IMG/VR virus record: IMGVR_UViG_3300042305_001267
Location: 1-37,717 of that record
From: a virus
DNA: 37,717 bases
Reading direction: 5' to 3' (one strand)
Made by a program: the position numbers and the translations under genes. The notes below the pieces were generated by a model, which saw nothing but the letters and a program-made list of their open reading frames with translations, searched no databases and was not told where the DNA came from. This document shows, piece by piece, positions 6,686-12,785 of this stretch (positions are counted from its first letter, which is position 1; every line of letters begins with the position of its first letter).

Positions 6686-7424
6686 CGCCGAAAATCTCCT
6701 TGTCGAGTTGCTCGCTCCTTCGTCGCTGCTCTTCGGCTTTCACATCTGCCTCGAGTTTAGCTGCCAGCACCTTCGGTTTAAAATCCACCCAGTCGCGCCA
6801 CTCGGTTGCCCAAGTCGAGAAGTGCTTCAGGTATTGGGGCTCAGTCCGATTCAAACTACAGTGCTCTGCGTAATTCTCTACGGCTTTCTCGACGAGAGGT
6901 AAATCGGATTCTTTCACCTTTCGTAGCTTCTCCAGTCCCCGGCTCTTGCCTTCCTTCCGAGGAAACTTTTCATACACTCGCTCAAGGCGCGCAGCGAATT
7001 GAGCATATGTATTTCTGTTCTTATTTCTATCTTCTATCTTCTTACTTCTATCTTCTCCCGGGCAAGATCCGGGATCTTGCTTCTGTCTTGCTTGTCTCTT
7101 GCCCCCCCATGAACTCTGTAATTCTAAATACTTAGGACAAAATATCGACCAGGTTTCGCTCGAATCTTGATCCATTCTTGCTTGAATCTTGGGCGAAAGT
7201 CGGGCCAAAATGCGCTCCACTTTGGGCCAAGATCCGGCCAACTTTCGGCAGAGTTCCTTCTTCGTGGTGACCCAAACACCGTTAGCGCCGCGCTGCGAAA
7301 TGTACTCGATGATGAGCCAGTAGTACCCAAAGAGCTCGACTTGTTTTTCTGAGATTAGACGGCTGAGAAACTCGTCGTCATGAGCGTTGCCGAAATGTTT
7401 AAACCAGGGGCGCTTATCTGCCAT
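6675..7424 (-). CDS. Putative replication initiator / replisome organiser
   Basis: This 249-aa protein starts after AAAGGTGAAAC, a good Shine-Dalgarno. Its N-terminus (PWFKHFGNAHDDEFLSRLIS, then ELFGYYWLIIEYISQRG) and a winged-helix-like segment (VTTKKELCRKLAGSWPKVERIL) resemble the N-terminal domain of phage replication proteins of the lambda O / replisome-organiser kind. A low-complexity basic linker (about residues 110-140) separates it from a helical C-terminal part with aromatic repeats (FSTWATEWRDWVDF), as in DnaD-like or helicase-loading domains. The linker DNA holds iteron-like repeats and a polypurine tract, as expected of an origin embedded in an initiator gene. Confidence 0.68.
   Translation of the reverse strand: MADKRPWFKHFGNAHDDEFLSRLISEKQVELFGYYWLIIEYISQRGANGVWVTTKKELCRKLAGSWPKVERILARLSPKIQARMDQDSSETWSIFCPKYLELQSSWGGKRQARQKQDPGSCPGEDRSKKIEDRNKNRNTYAQFAARLERVYEKFPRKEGKSRGLEKLRKVKESDLPLVEKAVENYAEHCSLNRTEPQYLKHFSTWATEWRDWVDFKPKVLAAKLEADVKAEEQRRRSEQLDKEIFGDGF
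7025..7059. repeat. Tandem 7-bp repeats (five units)
   Basis: Five consecutive heptamers follow TTCTATC: three are exact and two are variants (TTCTTAC, TTCTCCC). They lie in the linker of the initiator gene and encode alternating charged residues. They could be a DNA-unwinding element or simply low-complexity coding. Confidence 0.8.
7062..7080. promoter_or_regulatory. Perfect 9-bp-arm palindrome in the initiator gene
   Basis: GCAAGATCC and GGATCTTGC face each other across a single G. The half-site CAAGATCC is echoed nearby (around 7208-7215) and the CAAGA core recurs several times, which supports an initiator binding site rather than chance. Confidence 0.6.
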
Positions 7425-7446
7425 GTTTCACCTTTGATGTTTCGGG

Positions 7447-7476
7447 TTGACACTATGACAGATGCCGTCGGATAAC
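7447..7476 (+). promoter_or_regulatory. Sigma70-type promoter, rightward
   Basis: A perfect -35 (TTGACA, 7447-7452) is followed after 18 bp by GATAAC (7471-7476), matching four of six -10 positions. Transcription would begin near 7483 and meet two hairpin terminators within 75 bases, before reaching the glycosyltransferase gene at 7605. Confidence 0.6.
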
Positions 7477-7491
7477 GGTTCCGTCCTAGCC

Positions 7492-7514
7492 AACTCATTC
7501 GCACTGAGTTTTTT
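7492..7514 (+). terminator. Short intrinsic terminator 1
   Basis: A 6-bp stem (AACTCA/TGAGTT) closes a 7-base loop and runs straight into six T residues (7509-7514). The stem is A/T-rich and thus weak by itself. It stands 7 bp before a stronger terminator. Confidence 0.5.
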
Positions 7515-7516
7515 CT

Positions 7517-7557
7517 AGCCCCGCAAGGAAGACCAAGTCAACCGAGCGGGGCTTTTT
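7517..7557 (+). terminator. Strong intrinsic terminator 2
   Basis: An 8-bp G/C-rich stem (AGCCCCGC / GCGGGGCT) spans a 21-base loop and is followed by TTTTT and CTT. The T-run is only on the plus strand, so it acts on rightward transcripts, upstream of the glycosyltransferase gene and downstream of the promoter at 7447. Confidence 0.75.
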
Positions 7558-7604
7558 CTTAGCCGGAACTCGACAAGTATTAAAGCGGCATTTACCCTCG
7601 CTAG

Positions 7605-9077
7605 ATGCACCCACCTAACAACGAAGAGAAGAACCTCTACCTCGACTGGCAGCGTAATAAACTCTATGCTTTCGGGACGTTAAGCCTTATCGCCCTTGTC
7701 ACGGGGATGGCCCTTTTCCTCCGGGCGCATGAGATGTTTCTCTTGTTCCTGCCCATCATGGGACTCACGGCGCTGTATCTCGCGGTGAGTTACCTCGTCG
7801 TCTGGACGGCCCTGCCTTTCAGTAAGGCGCTTCACGAGTTCACAAAGCAAGCACAGGGAGCGCGAAAGCCCGTTGATATTCTCTACCCGACCTGTGGGGA
7901 ATCCTTAGAAACAATCGCTGACGCTCTCGTATCAATCCGCCTGGCCGCCGATGCCTGGCATCCCGATTCGACTGTGTGGGTTTTGGATGACTCCGGGAGA
8001 GTGGAGGTCGCGTCTCTCGCTGATCAGTTCCAAATGAACTACCGCTCTCGTCCCAATAAGGGCGAAGGGAAGAAAGCGGGAAACTTACTTTCCGTTTGGC
8101 CGGAATTGACCCATGACTTCTTCTGCATCTTCGACGCTGACTTTCGTCCCTCGATCGAGTTCTTCCCGGAGTTAATGCCCCACTTCTCGACGAAGAAAGT
8201 CGCCATCGTTCAGTCGCCCCAGTTCTTCCGAGTCGAAGGGAATTGGATCTCGAAAGGTGCGGCCCAAGTTCAGGAGCTCTTCTACCGAATCATCCAAGTC
8301 GCCAGAGACTACTGGGGTGCTCCGATCTGTGTCGGGACCAACGCGATCTATCGGCGAGAGGCGTTCCCGAATGGGACTTACCAAATTTCATACTCCGAAG
8401 ACGTTCACACTGGATGGGACGCGAAGGCTCGGGGGTATTGGATTCAGTACGTGCCCTTGAATCTCGCGGTGGGGGAATGCCCTACCAAGGTTAAAAACTT
8501 CTTTGTGCAGCAGTACCGTTGGGCGATGGGGTCGTTATCACTTGCCGGTAATATCGAATTCTGGCGCTCCCCGATCGGAGTCATGAGAAAACTCTGCTAC
8601 TCGTGTGGATTCGGTTACTACATTTCCACAGGGCTCTCGGTGGTCGTGGCGTTCCTCCCATCCCTCTTCGTGCTCGTCTATCGACCGGATATGTTTAAGT
8701 ACTGGAACTATTTCTTCGTGCTTCCCTCGCTGCTCTTCTCGATCATCGGGATGGCGAAGTGGAGTAAAGCGAAGTTCGGCGTGTATTCCCTGGTAGTAAA
8801 ACGCATCTCGAGTGGCGCTCATTTCTCGGCTCTCGTTGATCGCATGACTGGGAAGATGATCCCCTGGCAGCCAACCGGGGGAGCGGTGTCCTCCTCATGG
8901 AAGTTCTATGCTTGGCTAGGGTTTCAGTGGTTCTGGCCGTGCCTCATGACTGGGGTCCTCTTGACGGTGGGACTCGCAACCGTGCCGATGATTCACTTGA
9001 TCCCTACGGTGCTTACTGCGGGGCTTGAACTGTATCTCGCGGGTTGTGTGCTCGCTCTCTATGCGAAGCACGGCTGA
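7605..9077 (+). CDS. Cellulose-synthase-like membrane glycosyltransferase (GT2)
   Basis: This 490-aa inner-membrane enzyme has the full signature of a processive GT2 synthase. Two N-terminal membrane segments (about 21-40 and 43-70) precede a cytoplasmic catalytic domain with VLDDS (D128, D129), KAGN (157-160), DAD (177-179), an ICVGTNAIYRR acceptor-side motif (241-251), SED (264-266, in the place of TED) and QQYRW (QxxRW, 302-306). Three or four further membrane segments follow (about 330-360, 366-384, 437-485). Such enzymes polymerise a sugar nucleotide and export the chain (cellulose, hyaluronan and similar glycans). No PilZ domain is present. It is the first gene of the rightward operon. 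The sugar donor cannot be told from sequence. Confidence 0.93.
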   Translation: MHPPNNEEKNLYLDWQRNKLYAFGTLSLIALVTGMALFLRAHEMFLLFLPIMGLTALYLAVSYLVVWTALPFSKALHEFTKQAQGARKPVDILYPTCGESLETIADALVSIRLAADAWHPDSTVWVLDDSGRVEVASLADQFQMNYRSRPNKGEGKKAGNLLSVWPELTHDFFCIFDADFRPSIEFFPELMPHFSTKKVAIVQSPQFFRVEGNWISKGAAQVQELFYRIIQVARDYWGAPICVGTNAIYRREAFPNGTYQISYSEDVHTGWDAKARGYWIQYVPLNLAVGECPTKVKNFFVQQYRWAMGSLSLAGNIEFWRSPIGVMRKLCYSCGFGYYISTGLSVVVAFLPSLFVLVYRPDMFKYWNYFFVLPSLLFSIIGMAKWSKAKFGVYSLVVKRISSGAHFSALVDRMTGKMIPWQPTGGAVSSSWKFYAWLGFQWFWPCLMTGVLLTVGLATVPMIHLIPTVLTAGLELYLAGCVLALYAKHG

Positions 9078-9300
9078 GCTAGAGTGGATGCAGAAAGAAG
9101 TCTTGGCGTTAATCCGAGACTTCGATCTCGCCGTAGCTCATTACCGAATAGAAGCCGAGATGATCGTGAACGAGCCGGAGTTAACAGCGCTCTTTGATCA
9201 CCTAGACGCCCTAACTCAGGACTACCCGATTGTGCGGCAGTGGTTCTTGCGTAAGAAAATGCTCATCGACGAGAGGTTAAGACTTGCTAGACTTAAGTAG
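9061..9300 (+). CDS. Hypothetical protein, 79 aa
   Basis: This is a helical protein whose ATG at 9061 lies 17 bp inside the end of the glycosyltransferase gene (an upstream in-frame start at 9025 is less likely). It begins MRSTAELEWMQKEV and continues with acidic amphipathic helices (ALIRDFDLAVAHYRIEAEMI, PIVRQWFLRKKMLIDERL). No signal, membrane segment or family recognised. Tight overlap with the synthase suggests coordinated expression. Confidence 0.7.
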   Translation: MRSTAELEWMQKEVLALIRDFDLAVAHYRIEAEMIVNEPELTALFDHLDALTQDYPIVRQWFLRKKMLIDERLRLARLK

Positions 9301-9542
9301 TGGGTCGCTTGATTGTCGTATTTACGGCTTTATTAGCTTTTAAATCAGGCGAGTGTAATCAGTTCTGCCGGGTTCAGGGGTTAGAATCTGGTCGGTACGC
9401 GGACAAGTACTGCGTCTGTGTAAAGAGTTTTAAATATTCTGAACTATCCAAACCCCGTTACGGTCTCCCTCCTGTTATAGATCACGAGGAAGAATCGAAG
9501 CCTATATTCAGGCTCGACGACACTTGGGACTTTACAGACTAG
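9300..9542 (+). CDS. Small exported cysteine-rich protein, 80 aa
   Basis: The GTG start overlaps the preceding stop (TAGTG). The N-terminus (MGRLIVVFTALLAF) is a short hydrophobic signal-like segment. It is followed by four close cysteines in CNQFCRVQG and YCVCVK (about residues 19-41), which could form two disulfides after export. The rest is polar with an acidic end (LDDTWDFTD). A periplasmic or envelope-associated role is likely but unspecified; being encoded beside a glycan synthase hints at host-surface modification. Confidence 0.7.
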   Translation: MGRLIVVFTALLAFKSGECNQFCRVQGLESGRYADKYCVCVKSFKYSELSKPRYGLPPVIDHEEESKPIFRLDDTWDFTD

Positions 9543-9566
9543 CTCCCCTTCGATAGCTAGTAAGTC

Positions 9567-10064
9567 ATGAAGTCACTACCCGATTTGATCATCGAGGCTC
9601 GTCAAATTTCTAAAGAAATACAGAACTACTCTGAGGATGTTTATCCATACGAGTTAGAGATTTTAAAAGATATCAACGAGGTCCAGAAGAAAGAAAAAAT
9701 CGATGGCTACTCCGCGCTCATGGAGCAGTTCAAGCGTGAGGCTGAAATGTGGGAGGAGCAGGAGAAACTTTGCAAAAGCCAAAAGCAAAAAGTCCAGAAT
9801 CTTCTCGATAGGTTTAAGGACCGCCTCAAAGAGTGCATGAAGTTAGCGGGCACGAATGAGCTAGAGGGTTATTTGGCGCGCTTCGTTAATGTGAATATGA
9901 AGCCCAAGCTCGTGGTCGATGAAACGAAACTTCCGAAGAAGTACCTCATGCCCGTTACCACCTACCAGGTGGACAAAGACGCGCTGCGTTTCGATCTCGA
10001 ACAAGGGGAGATCATCGAGGGCGCGCACCTCGAGCCCGTAACAGCTCTAAGGAAGTACCCCTGA
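9567..10064 (+). CDS. Siphovirus Gp157-like protein
   Basis: This 165-aa protein matches the Gp157 family layout: a long coiled-coil N-terminal half (residues about 10-95, rich in E/K/Q with LMEQFKREAEMWEEQEKL), then LERF/LARFVNVNMKPKLVVDE and PKKYLMPVTTYQVDKDALR, the conserved C-terminal strand region. Members are found next to recombination genes of siphoviruses. An early report linked Gp157 in Streptococcus thermophilus phage to resistance, but the biochemical role is unclear. Here it precedes the Rad52-type annealase and SSB, so recombination or replication support is the reasonable inference. Confidence 0.87.
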   Translation: MKSLPDLIIEARQISKEIQNYSEDVYPYELEILKDINEVQKKEKIDGYSALMEQFKREAEMWEEQEKLCKSQKQKVQNLLDRFKDRLKECMKLAGTNELEGYLARFVNVNMKPKLVVDETKLPKKYLMPVTTYQVDKDALRFDLEQGEIIEGAHLEPVTALRKYP

Positions 10065-10118
10065 CCCAATAGCGGGCATTTTAGACGGCTTAGAAAAGGT
10101 TTTAAGAGAGGAATCAAC

Positions 10119-10991
10119 ATGGATCTAAAAGCAATCGAGGCGAAGCTAAAAGCCCCGTTCCCAGAGTCAGACGTGCAGTGGCGCATCTTTAGGTGCGGGG
10201 TGTCTAACGGGAAGCCTTGGGCTAAGGTGCTCGCGTACATTGACGCCCGAGCAATTCAAGACCGACTCGACGAGGTGTTTGGAATCCAGAACTGGTCAAT
10301 CGAGTACCAACACACGGGCGGTGGGGTGATGTGCGGGATCACGGTCAACATCCACGGCATCCCTAACATCGAGTGTTGGGTCATCAAGTGGGACGGAGCC
10401 GACGCTACGGATATCGAACCTTTCAAGGGCGGGATTTCTTCAGCCATGAAGAGAGCCGCTAGTGCTTGGGGAATCGGGCGTTACTTGTACAACCTAGAAG
10501 AAGCGTTCGCTGAAGTTAGTAAGGAGAGAGTCGATGGAGCCCACCACCACAAAGATGGAAAAGGAAACGAGTTCTACTGGAAACCCCCCAAGCTCCCTCG
10601 ATGGGCGCTTCCAGGAAATGAACCAAGTACTAACGTGGCTAAAGAACCGGATCGACGAGCAGGGACGACAGCTGAACTACCAAGCGCAGAAACTCCACGA
10701 GCAGCAGGGACACATCCGAGCTCTGATGAACCTAACGGAAATCCTGATCTCATCCCAGCCGGTCAATACAAAGGTCGGAACCCTTGGGAGATTAATGAAA
10801 ATGAACTTACAAATTATCTCAACCGTATTCTCGAGACTGCCGACCTATCTAACTTACGCCCGGAACAAAAAGCGACAATAACAATCATCGGCGCACGTTT
10901 AGGTCGCACGATTAAATTCAACAAGGCAGATTCTTACGATTCACCCGAGCATGAGCTCTATTCGATGTACGTGAGAAAGCTAATCACCTAG
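10119..10991 (+). CDS. Rad52/Rad22-type single-strand annealing protein
   Basis: A 290-aa annealase. The N-terminal ~170 residues carry the Rad52_Rad22 pattern: LKAPFPESDVQWRI, AYIDARAIQDRLDEVFG, a DGADATDIEPFKGGISSAMKRAASAWGIGRYLY-type core (key residues G-G-x-S-x-A-x-K-R-A-A and W-G-I-G-R-Y-L-Y), and FYWKPPKLPRWALP. It anneals ssDNA for recombination and works with the SSB encoded next. A P/T/A-rich linker follows, then a folded-looking tail (GQYKGRNPWEINENELTNYL). The last 21 residues before the stop come from the 63-bp inverted repeat and look like a late addition. A second gene is nested in another frame at 10534-10881. Start preceded by GAGAGGA. Confidence 0.92.
   Translation: MDLKAIEAKLKAPFPESDVQWRIFRCGVSNGKPWAKVLAYIDARAIQDRLDEVFGIQNWSIEYQHTGGGVMCGITVNIHGIPNIECWVIKWDGADATDIEPFKGGISSAMKRAASAWGIGRYLYNLEEAFAEVSKERVDGAHHHKDGKGNEFYWKPPKLPRWALPGNEPSTNVAKEPDRRAGTTAELPSAETPRAAGTHPSSDEPNGNPDLIPAGQYKGRNPWEINENELTNYLNRILETADLSNLRPEQKATITIIGARLGRTIKFNKADSYDSPEHELYSMYVRKLIT
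10534..10881 (+). CDS. Nested out-of-frame coiled-coil protein, 115 aa
   Basis: Within the annealase gene, in the +1 frame, an ATG stands exactly 7 bases after a perfect AAGGAG (10521-10526). The product begins MEPTTTKMEKETSS and continues as a clear amphipathic coil (residues about 25-70, including EMNQVLTWLKNRIDEQGRQL and YQAQKLHEQQGHIRALM). The annealase frame over the same bases is a low-complexity P/T/A linker, which leaves room for overprinting. The C-terminal part (from about residue 75) looks less protein-like because there the annealase frame is the constrained one. No known family. Confidence 0.5.
   Translation: MEPTTTKMEKETSSTGNPPSSLDGRFQEMNQVLTWLKNRIDEQGRQLNYQAQKLHEQQGHIRALMNLTEILISSQPVNTKVGTLGRLMKMNLQIISTVFSRLPTYLTYARNKKRQ
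10926..10988. repeat. 63-bp inverted repeat, copy B
   Basis: The exact reverse complement of 6599-6661. It ends immediately before the stop codon of the annealase gene and adds residues 270-290 in the same reading frame used by copy A, so both proteins share an identical 21-residue peptide. Confidence 0.95.
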
Positions 10992-10999
10992 GAGAGAGC

Positions 11000-11356
11000 A
11001 TGTCCGCACAAATCCAATTCACTGGGAATATCGGCAAGGAACCTGAATATAAAACCTTCGCATCTGGAAAGTCTAAACTCTCGTTTTCAGTGGGAGTAAA
11101 CGACGGTTCAAAAGCAAAGCCTCACACGACGTGGTTCAACGTCGATATCTGGGACCCCGCACACTCACACCTAAAGAAGGGAATGCGCGTCCTCGTAATG
11201 GGACGGATCAAGCAAGAGGAGTGGAAGGCTAAAGACGGCACCACGAAACAGATCATGAAGGTCACCGCCGAGACTGTGGAAGAAGTTATCAAACAAGAAC
11301 GCAAGGACGCTCCAGTTCTTCAAAACGGCCCCGAAGAGCAGGACATAATGTTTTGA
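11000..11356 (+). CDS. ssb: Single-stranded DNA-binding protein
   Basis: This 118-aa SSB has an OB-fold layout: IQFTGNIGKEPEYKTFASG, LSFSVGVND, TTWFNVDIWD, LKKGMRVLVMGRIKQEEW, and a last strand (IMKVTAETVEEV). It ends in an acidic tip, EEQDIMF, equivalent to the DDIPF tip through which bacterial SSBs recruit partners. It is shorter than bacterial SSB and lacks a long linker. The start follows GGAGAGAGC. Adjacent annealase and Gp157 form the recombination module. Confidence 0.93.
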   Translation: MSAQIQFTGNIGKEPEYKTFASGKSKLSFSVGVNDGSKAKPHTTWFNVDIWDPAHSHLKKGMRVLVMGRIKQEEWKAKDGTTKQIMKVTAETVEEVIKQERKDAPVLQNGPEEQDIMF

Positions 11357-11493
11357 GCTACGGAGAAACGAAACAACCGAGGTCTTCGATAGGAGAGCCC
11401 GAGCCGTATTTCTTTTGGCAGATGTACCCATGGCAACCGATGAGCCTTGTCGGGATACGCCACGGGTTTGAGCGCAAATGGATCGGAGGATGA
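11353..11493 (+). CDS. Possible small protein, 46 aa
   Basis: A TTG at 11353 overlaps the SSB stop (TTGA) and opens a 46-residue frame rich in aromatics and proline (EPEPYFFWQMYPWQPM, HGFERKWIGG). The overlap pattern is the one used throughout this operon, and the end of the frame contains the GGAGG that lies in front of the next gene. There is no family match, and the start codon is weak. Confidence 0.4.
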   Translation: MSYGETKQPRSSIGEPEPYFFWQMYPWQPMSLVGIRHGFERKWIGG

Positions 11494-11698
11494 TATAACT
11501 TTACCGGACGAGAGAGCCCGTTCTCTGAAGTGGGCCAAAGAATTCCTGCGCTCGCTGTGCGACCCCAAGGCGACTCCAAGAGTGCCTAAAGCGGTGCGTA
11601 TGCGTGCGCGGGATGTGCTTAGACACTTCCCATCCGAGTATGAGCTTGAAGATGCATTGAAACGGTCTAAGTATTTTGAAGTGGAGGAAGAGAAGTGA
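11447..11698 (+). CDS. BPSL0761-like small phage protein
   Basis: The core ITLPDERARSLKWAKEFL ... RARDVLRHFPS resembles the BPSL0761-type family (pattern M-T-x-P-x-E-R-T-R ... REFL ... R-H-Y-P-S), whose function is unknown. The annotated start is a TTG at 11447 (83 aa). That gives a 16-residue extension lacking any Shine-Dalgarno. The family-like start would fall on codon 11495, which is ATA and lies 5 bases after a perfect GGAGG (11485-11489). Initiation at AUA would be unusual but fits both signals; the product would be 67 aa. The stop overlaps the next gene's GTG. Confidence 0.7.
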   Translation: MSGYATGLSANGSEDDITLPDERARSLKWAKEFLRSLCDPKATPRVPKAVRMRARDVLRHFPSEYELEDALKRSKYFEVEEEK

Positions 11699-12375
11699 AC
11701 TTAGTTGCTATTACGGAACTTATTCAAAACGAGATCTCTAAAGAGACCGATGACTCCAAGAAGCTCGAAGCTATAAATGAAATCAAATCTTTTTTGCACG
11801 AGCTTAGCCCACTAAAGAGCGAGCCAGTAAACAACGTCCAATGGATTCCTGGACACCTGCTCGACGCGAACGATTACAACCCAAACTCTGTCGCCCCCGT
11901 TGAAATGAAGCTGCTCGAGCACTCAATCAGAGAAGACGGATACACTCAGCCTATTGTCGCCTGGCGTAAAGATGATGGCCGTTTCGAGGTTGTGGACGGC
12001 TTCCATCGAAACAGAGTTGGGAAAGAGTCAAAGGTAGTTTCCAGCCGAGTAAAAGGCTTTTTGCCGATCGTAGTGATCAACTCTGCACGCGCAGACAAGT
12101 CGGATCGAATTGCCTCAACGATTCGCCACAATCGTGCGCGGGGTAAGCACGCGGTCAACTCGATGAGTGACATTGTCGTTGACCTAAAAAAACGCAATTG
12201 GAGCGATGAAAAAATAGGGCGAGAGCTTGGCATGGACCCGGATGAGGTCCTGCGTCTGGCTCAAATCAGCGGGCTTGCAGAGATGTTTGCAAATCGCGAA
12301 TTCTCAAAAGCCTGGGTCGCAAATTCAATTAATGAGTCCGACACACTCCAAGATTTTACGGAGGTTGCAGAATGA
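11695..12375 (+). CDS. ParB/sulfiredoxin-fold protein, IbrB/YbdM-like
   Basis: A 226-aa protein with a helical N-terminal extension (1-45), then a ParB-N fold: VQWIPGHLLDANDYNPNSV, an MKLLEHSIREDGYTQPIVAW segment, EVVDGFHRNRVGK with the DGxHRxR signature (101-107), and ASTIRHNRARGKHAV (140-153). A helix-turn-helix-like segment follows (WSDEKIGRELGMDPDEVLRL, 169-188). This arrangement matches IbrB/YbdM-type proteins that pair with PAPS-reductase-like IbrA/YbdN. GTG start after GGAGGAAGAG, overlapping the previous stop. It is first of a three-gene overlapping cassette. Whether it binds DNA, hydrolyses nucleotide or cleaves nucleic acid is not decided by sequence. Confidence 0.85.
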   Translation: MNLVAITELIQNEISKETDDSKKLEAINEIKSFLHELSPLKSEPVNNVQWIPGHLLDANDYNPNSVAPVEMKLLEHSIREDGYTQPIVAWRKDDGRFEVVDGFHRNRVGKESKVVSSRVKGFLPIVVINSARADKSDRIASTIRHNRARGKHAVNSMSDIVVDLKKRNWSDEKIGRELGMDPDEVLRLAQISGLAEMFANREFSKAWVANSINESDTLQDFTEVAE

Positions 12376-12785
12376 ACGAAGAGATTAAACGGTTTTATTT
12401 CCCTTACACAGAATGGGAGTGCTTCAACGCCGGAATGTATGACACTCGGCTTAAGTTTTTAGATGAGCAGCAAGTGATTCAGGAATGCGTCGATATGCTG
12501 TCGTGTCCGAACTATCTGCAAGAATCGATGCTATTTGTCACGCATCACTGGGTAAAATCTGCGCATCAACACCTCAGTAATACAGCGCGGAATCGGCAGG
12601 CGTATCTTGGGCAGACCGCAAGCTGTTGGGCTCATGGTGCTCCAGAGTTTATCACTAAGCGCGCATGGAACGAATTGACACCTGAGCAACAGAAGGCCGC
12701 GAACGATGTTGCGGATTACGTTATTGCAGACTGGGAAGAAAAACTGAAAACGGGATATTGGAAGCGTGTCAAAAACATATCTTGA
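12372..12785 (+). CDS. Unrecognised protein inside the IbrB-IbrA-like cassette, 137 aa
   Basis: No family recognised. The protein begins MNEEIKRFYFPYTEWECFNAGMY and continues with QQVIQECVDML, a segment rich in H/W (FVTHHWVKSAHQHLSNTARNR), SCWAHGAPEF and a helical C-terminus (ELTPEQQKAANDVADYVI, DWEEKLKTGYW). Three cysteines and six histidines are dispersed and could bind metal, though no standard motif is seen. It overlaps the ParB-like gene by 4 bp and the PAPS-reductase-like gene by 20 bp. The tight overlap implies that it works with them. Confidence 0.75.
   Translation: MNEEIKRFYFPYTEWECFNAGMYDTRLKFLDEQQVIQECVDMLSCPNYLQESMLFVTHHWVKSAHQHLSNTARNRQAYLGQTASCWAHGAPEFITKRAWNELTPEQQKAANDVADYVIADWEEKLKTGYWKRVKNIS

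Larger units (their letters stand above)
7011..7245. other. Candidate replication origin inside the initiator gene
   Basis: This stretch combines three elements. First, a pyrimidine-rich tract on the plus strand (7011-7059), purine- and A-rich on the coding strand. Second, a 9-bp-arm palindrome (7062-7080). Third, many copies of CAAGA/TCTTG, often as CAAGATTC, ATCTTG or GCAAGA, scattered from 7062 to about 7230. Origins of lambdoid type sit inside the O gene with iterons beside an easily melted segment; the match here is in layout only. Confidence 0.5.
7483..7560 (+). ncRNA. Possible small RNA or attenuated leader
   Basis: The stretch from the predicted start point to the second T-run contains no ribosome-binding site or reading frame of note, but two successive hairpin-plus-T structures. 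The product would be an RNA of about 30 or 75 nt, or a leader whose read-through controls the rightward operon. This is an inference from promoter and terminator positions only. Confidence 0.4.

Noticed and set aside
7025-7059. CRISPR-like array
   Set aside because: The units are 7 bp and contiguous, with no spacers; they belong to a low-complexity coding linker or origin.
11695-12375. ParB-like gene as part of a plasmid-type partition system
   Set aside because: No ParA ATPase or centromere-like repeats nearby, and it is coupled to a PAPS-reductase-like gene instead, as IbrB/YbdM proteins are.
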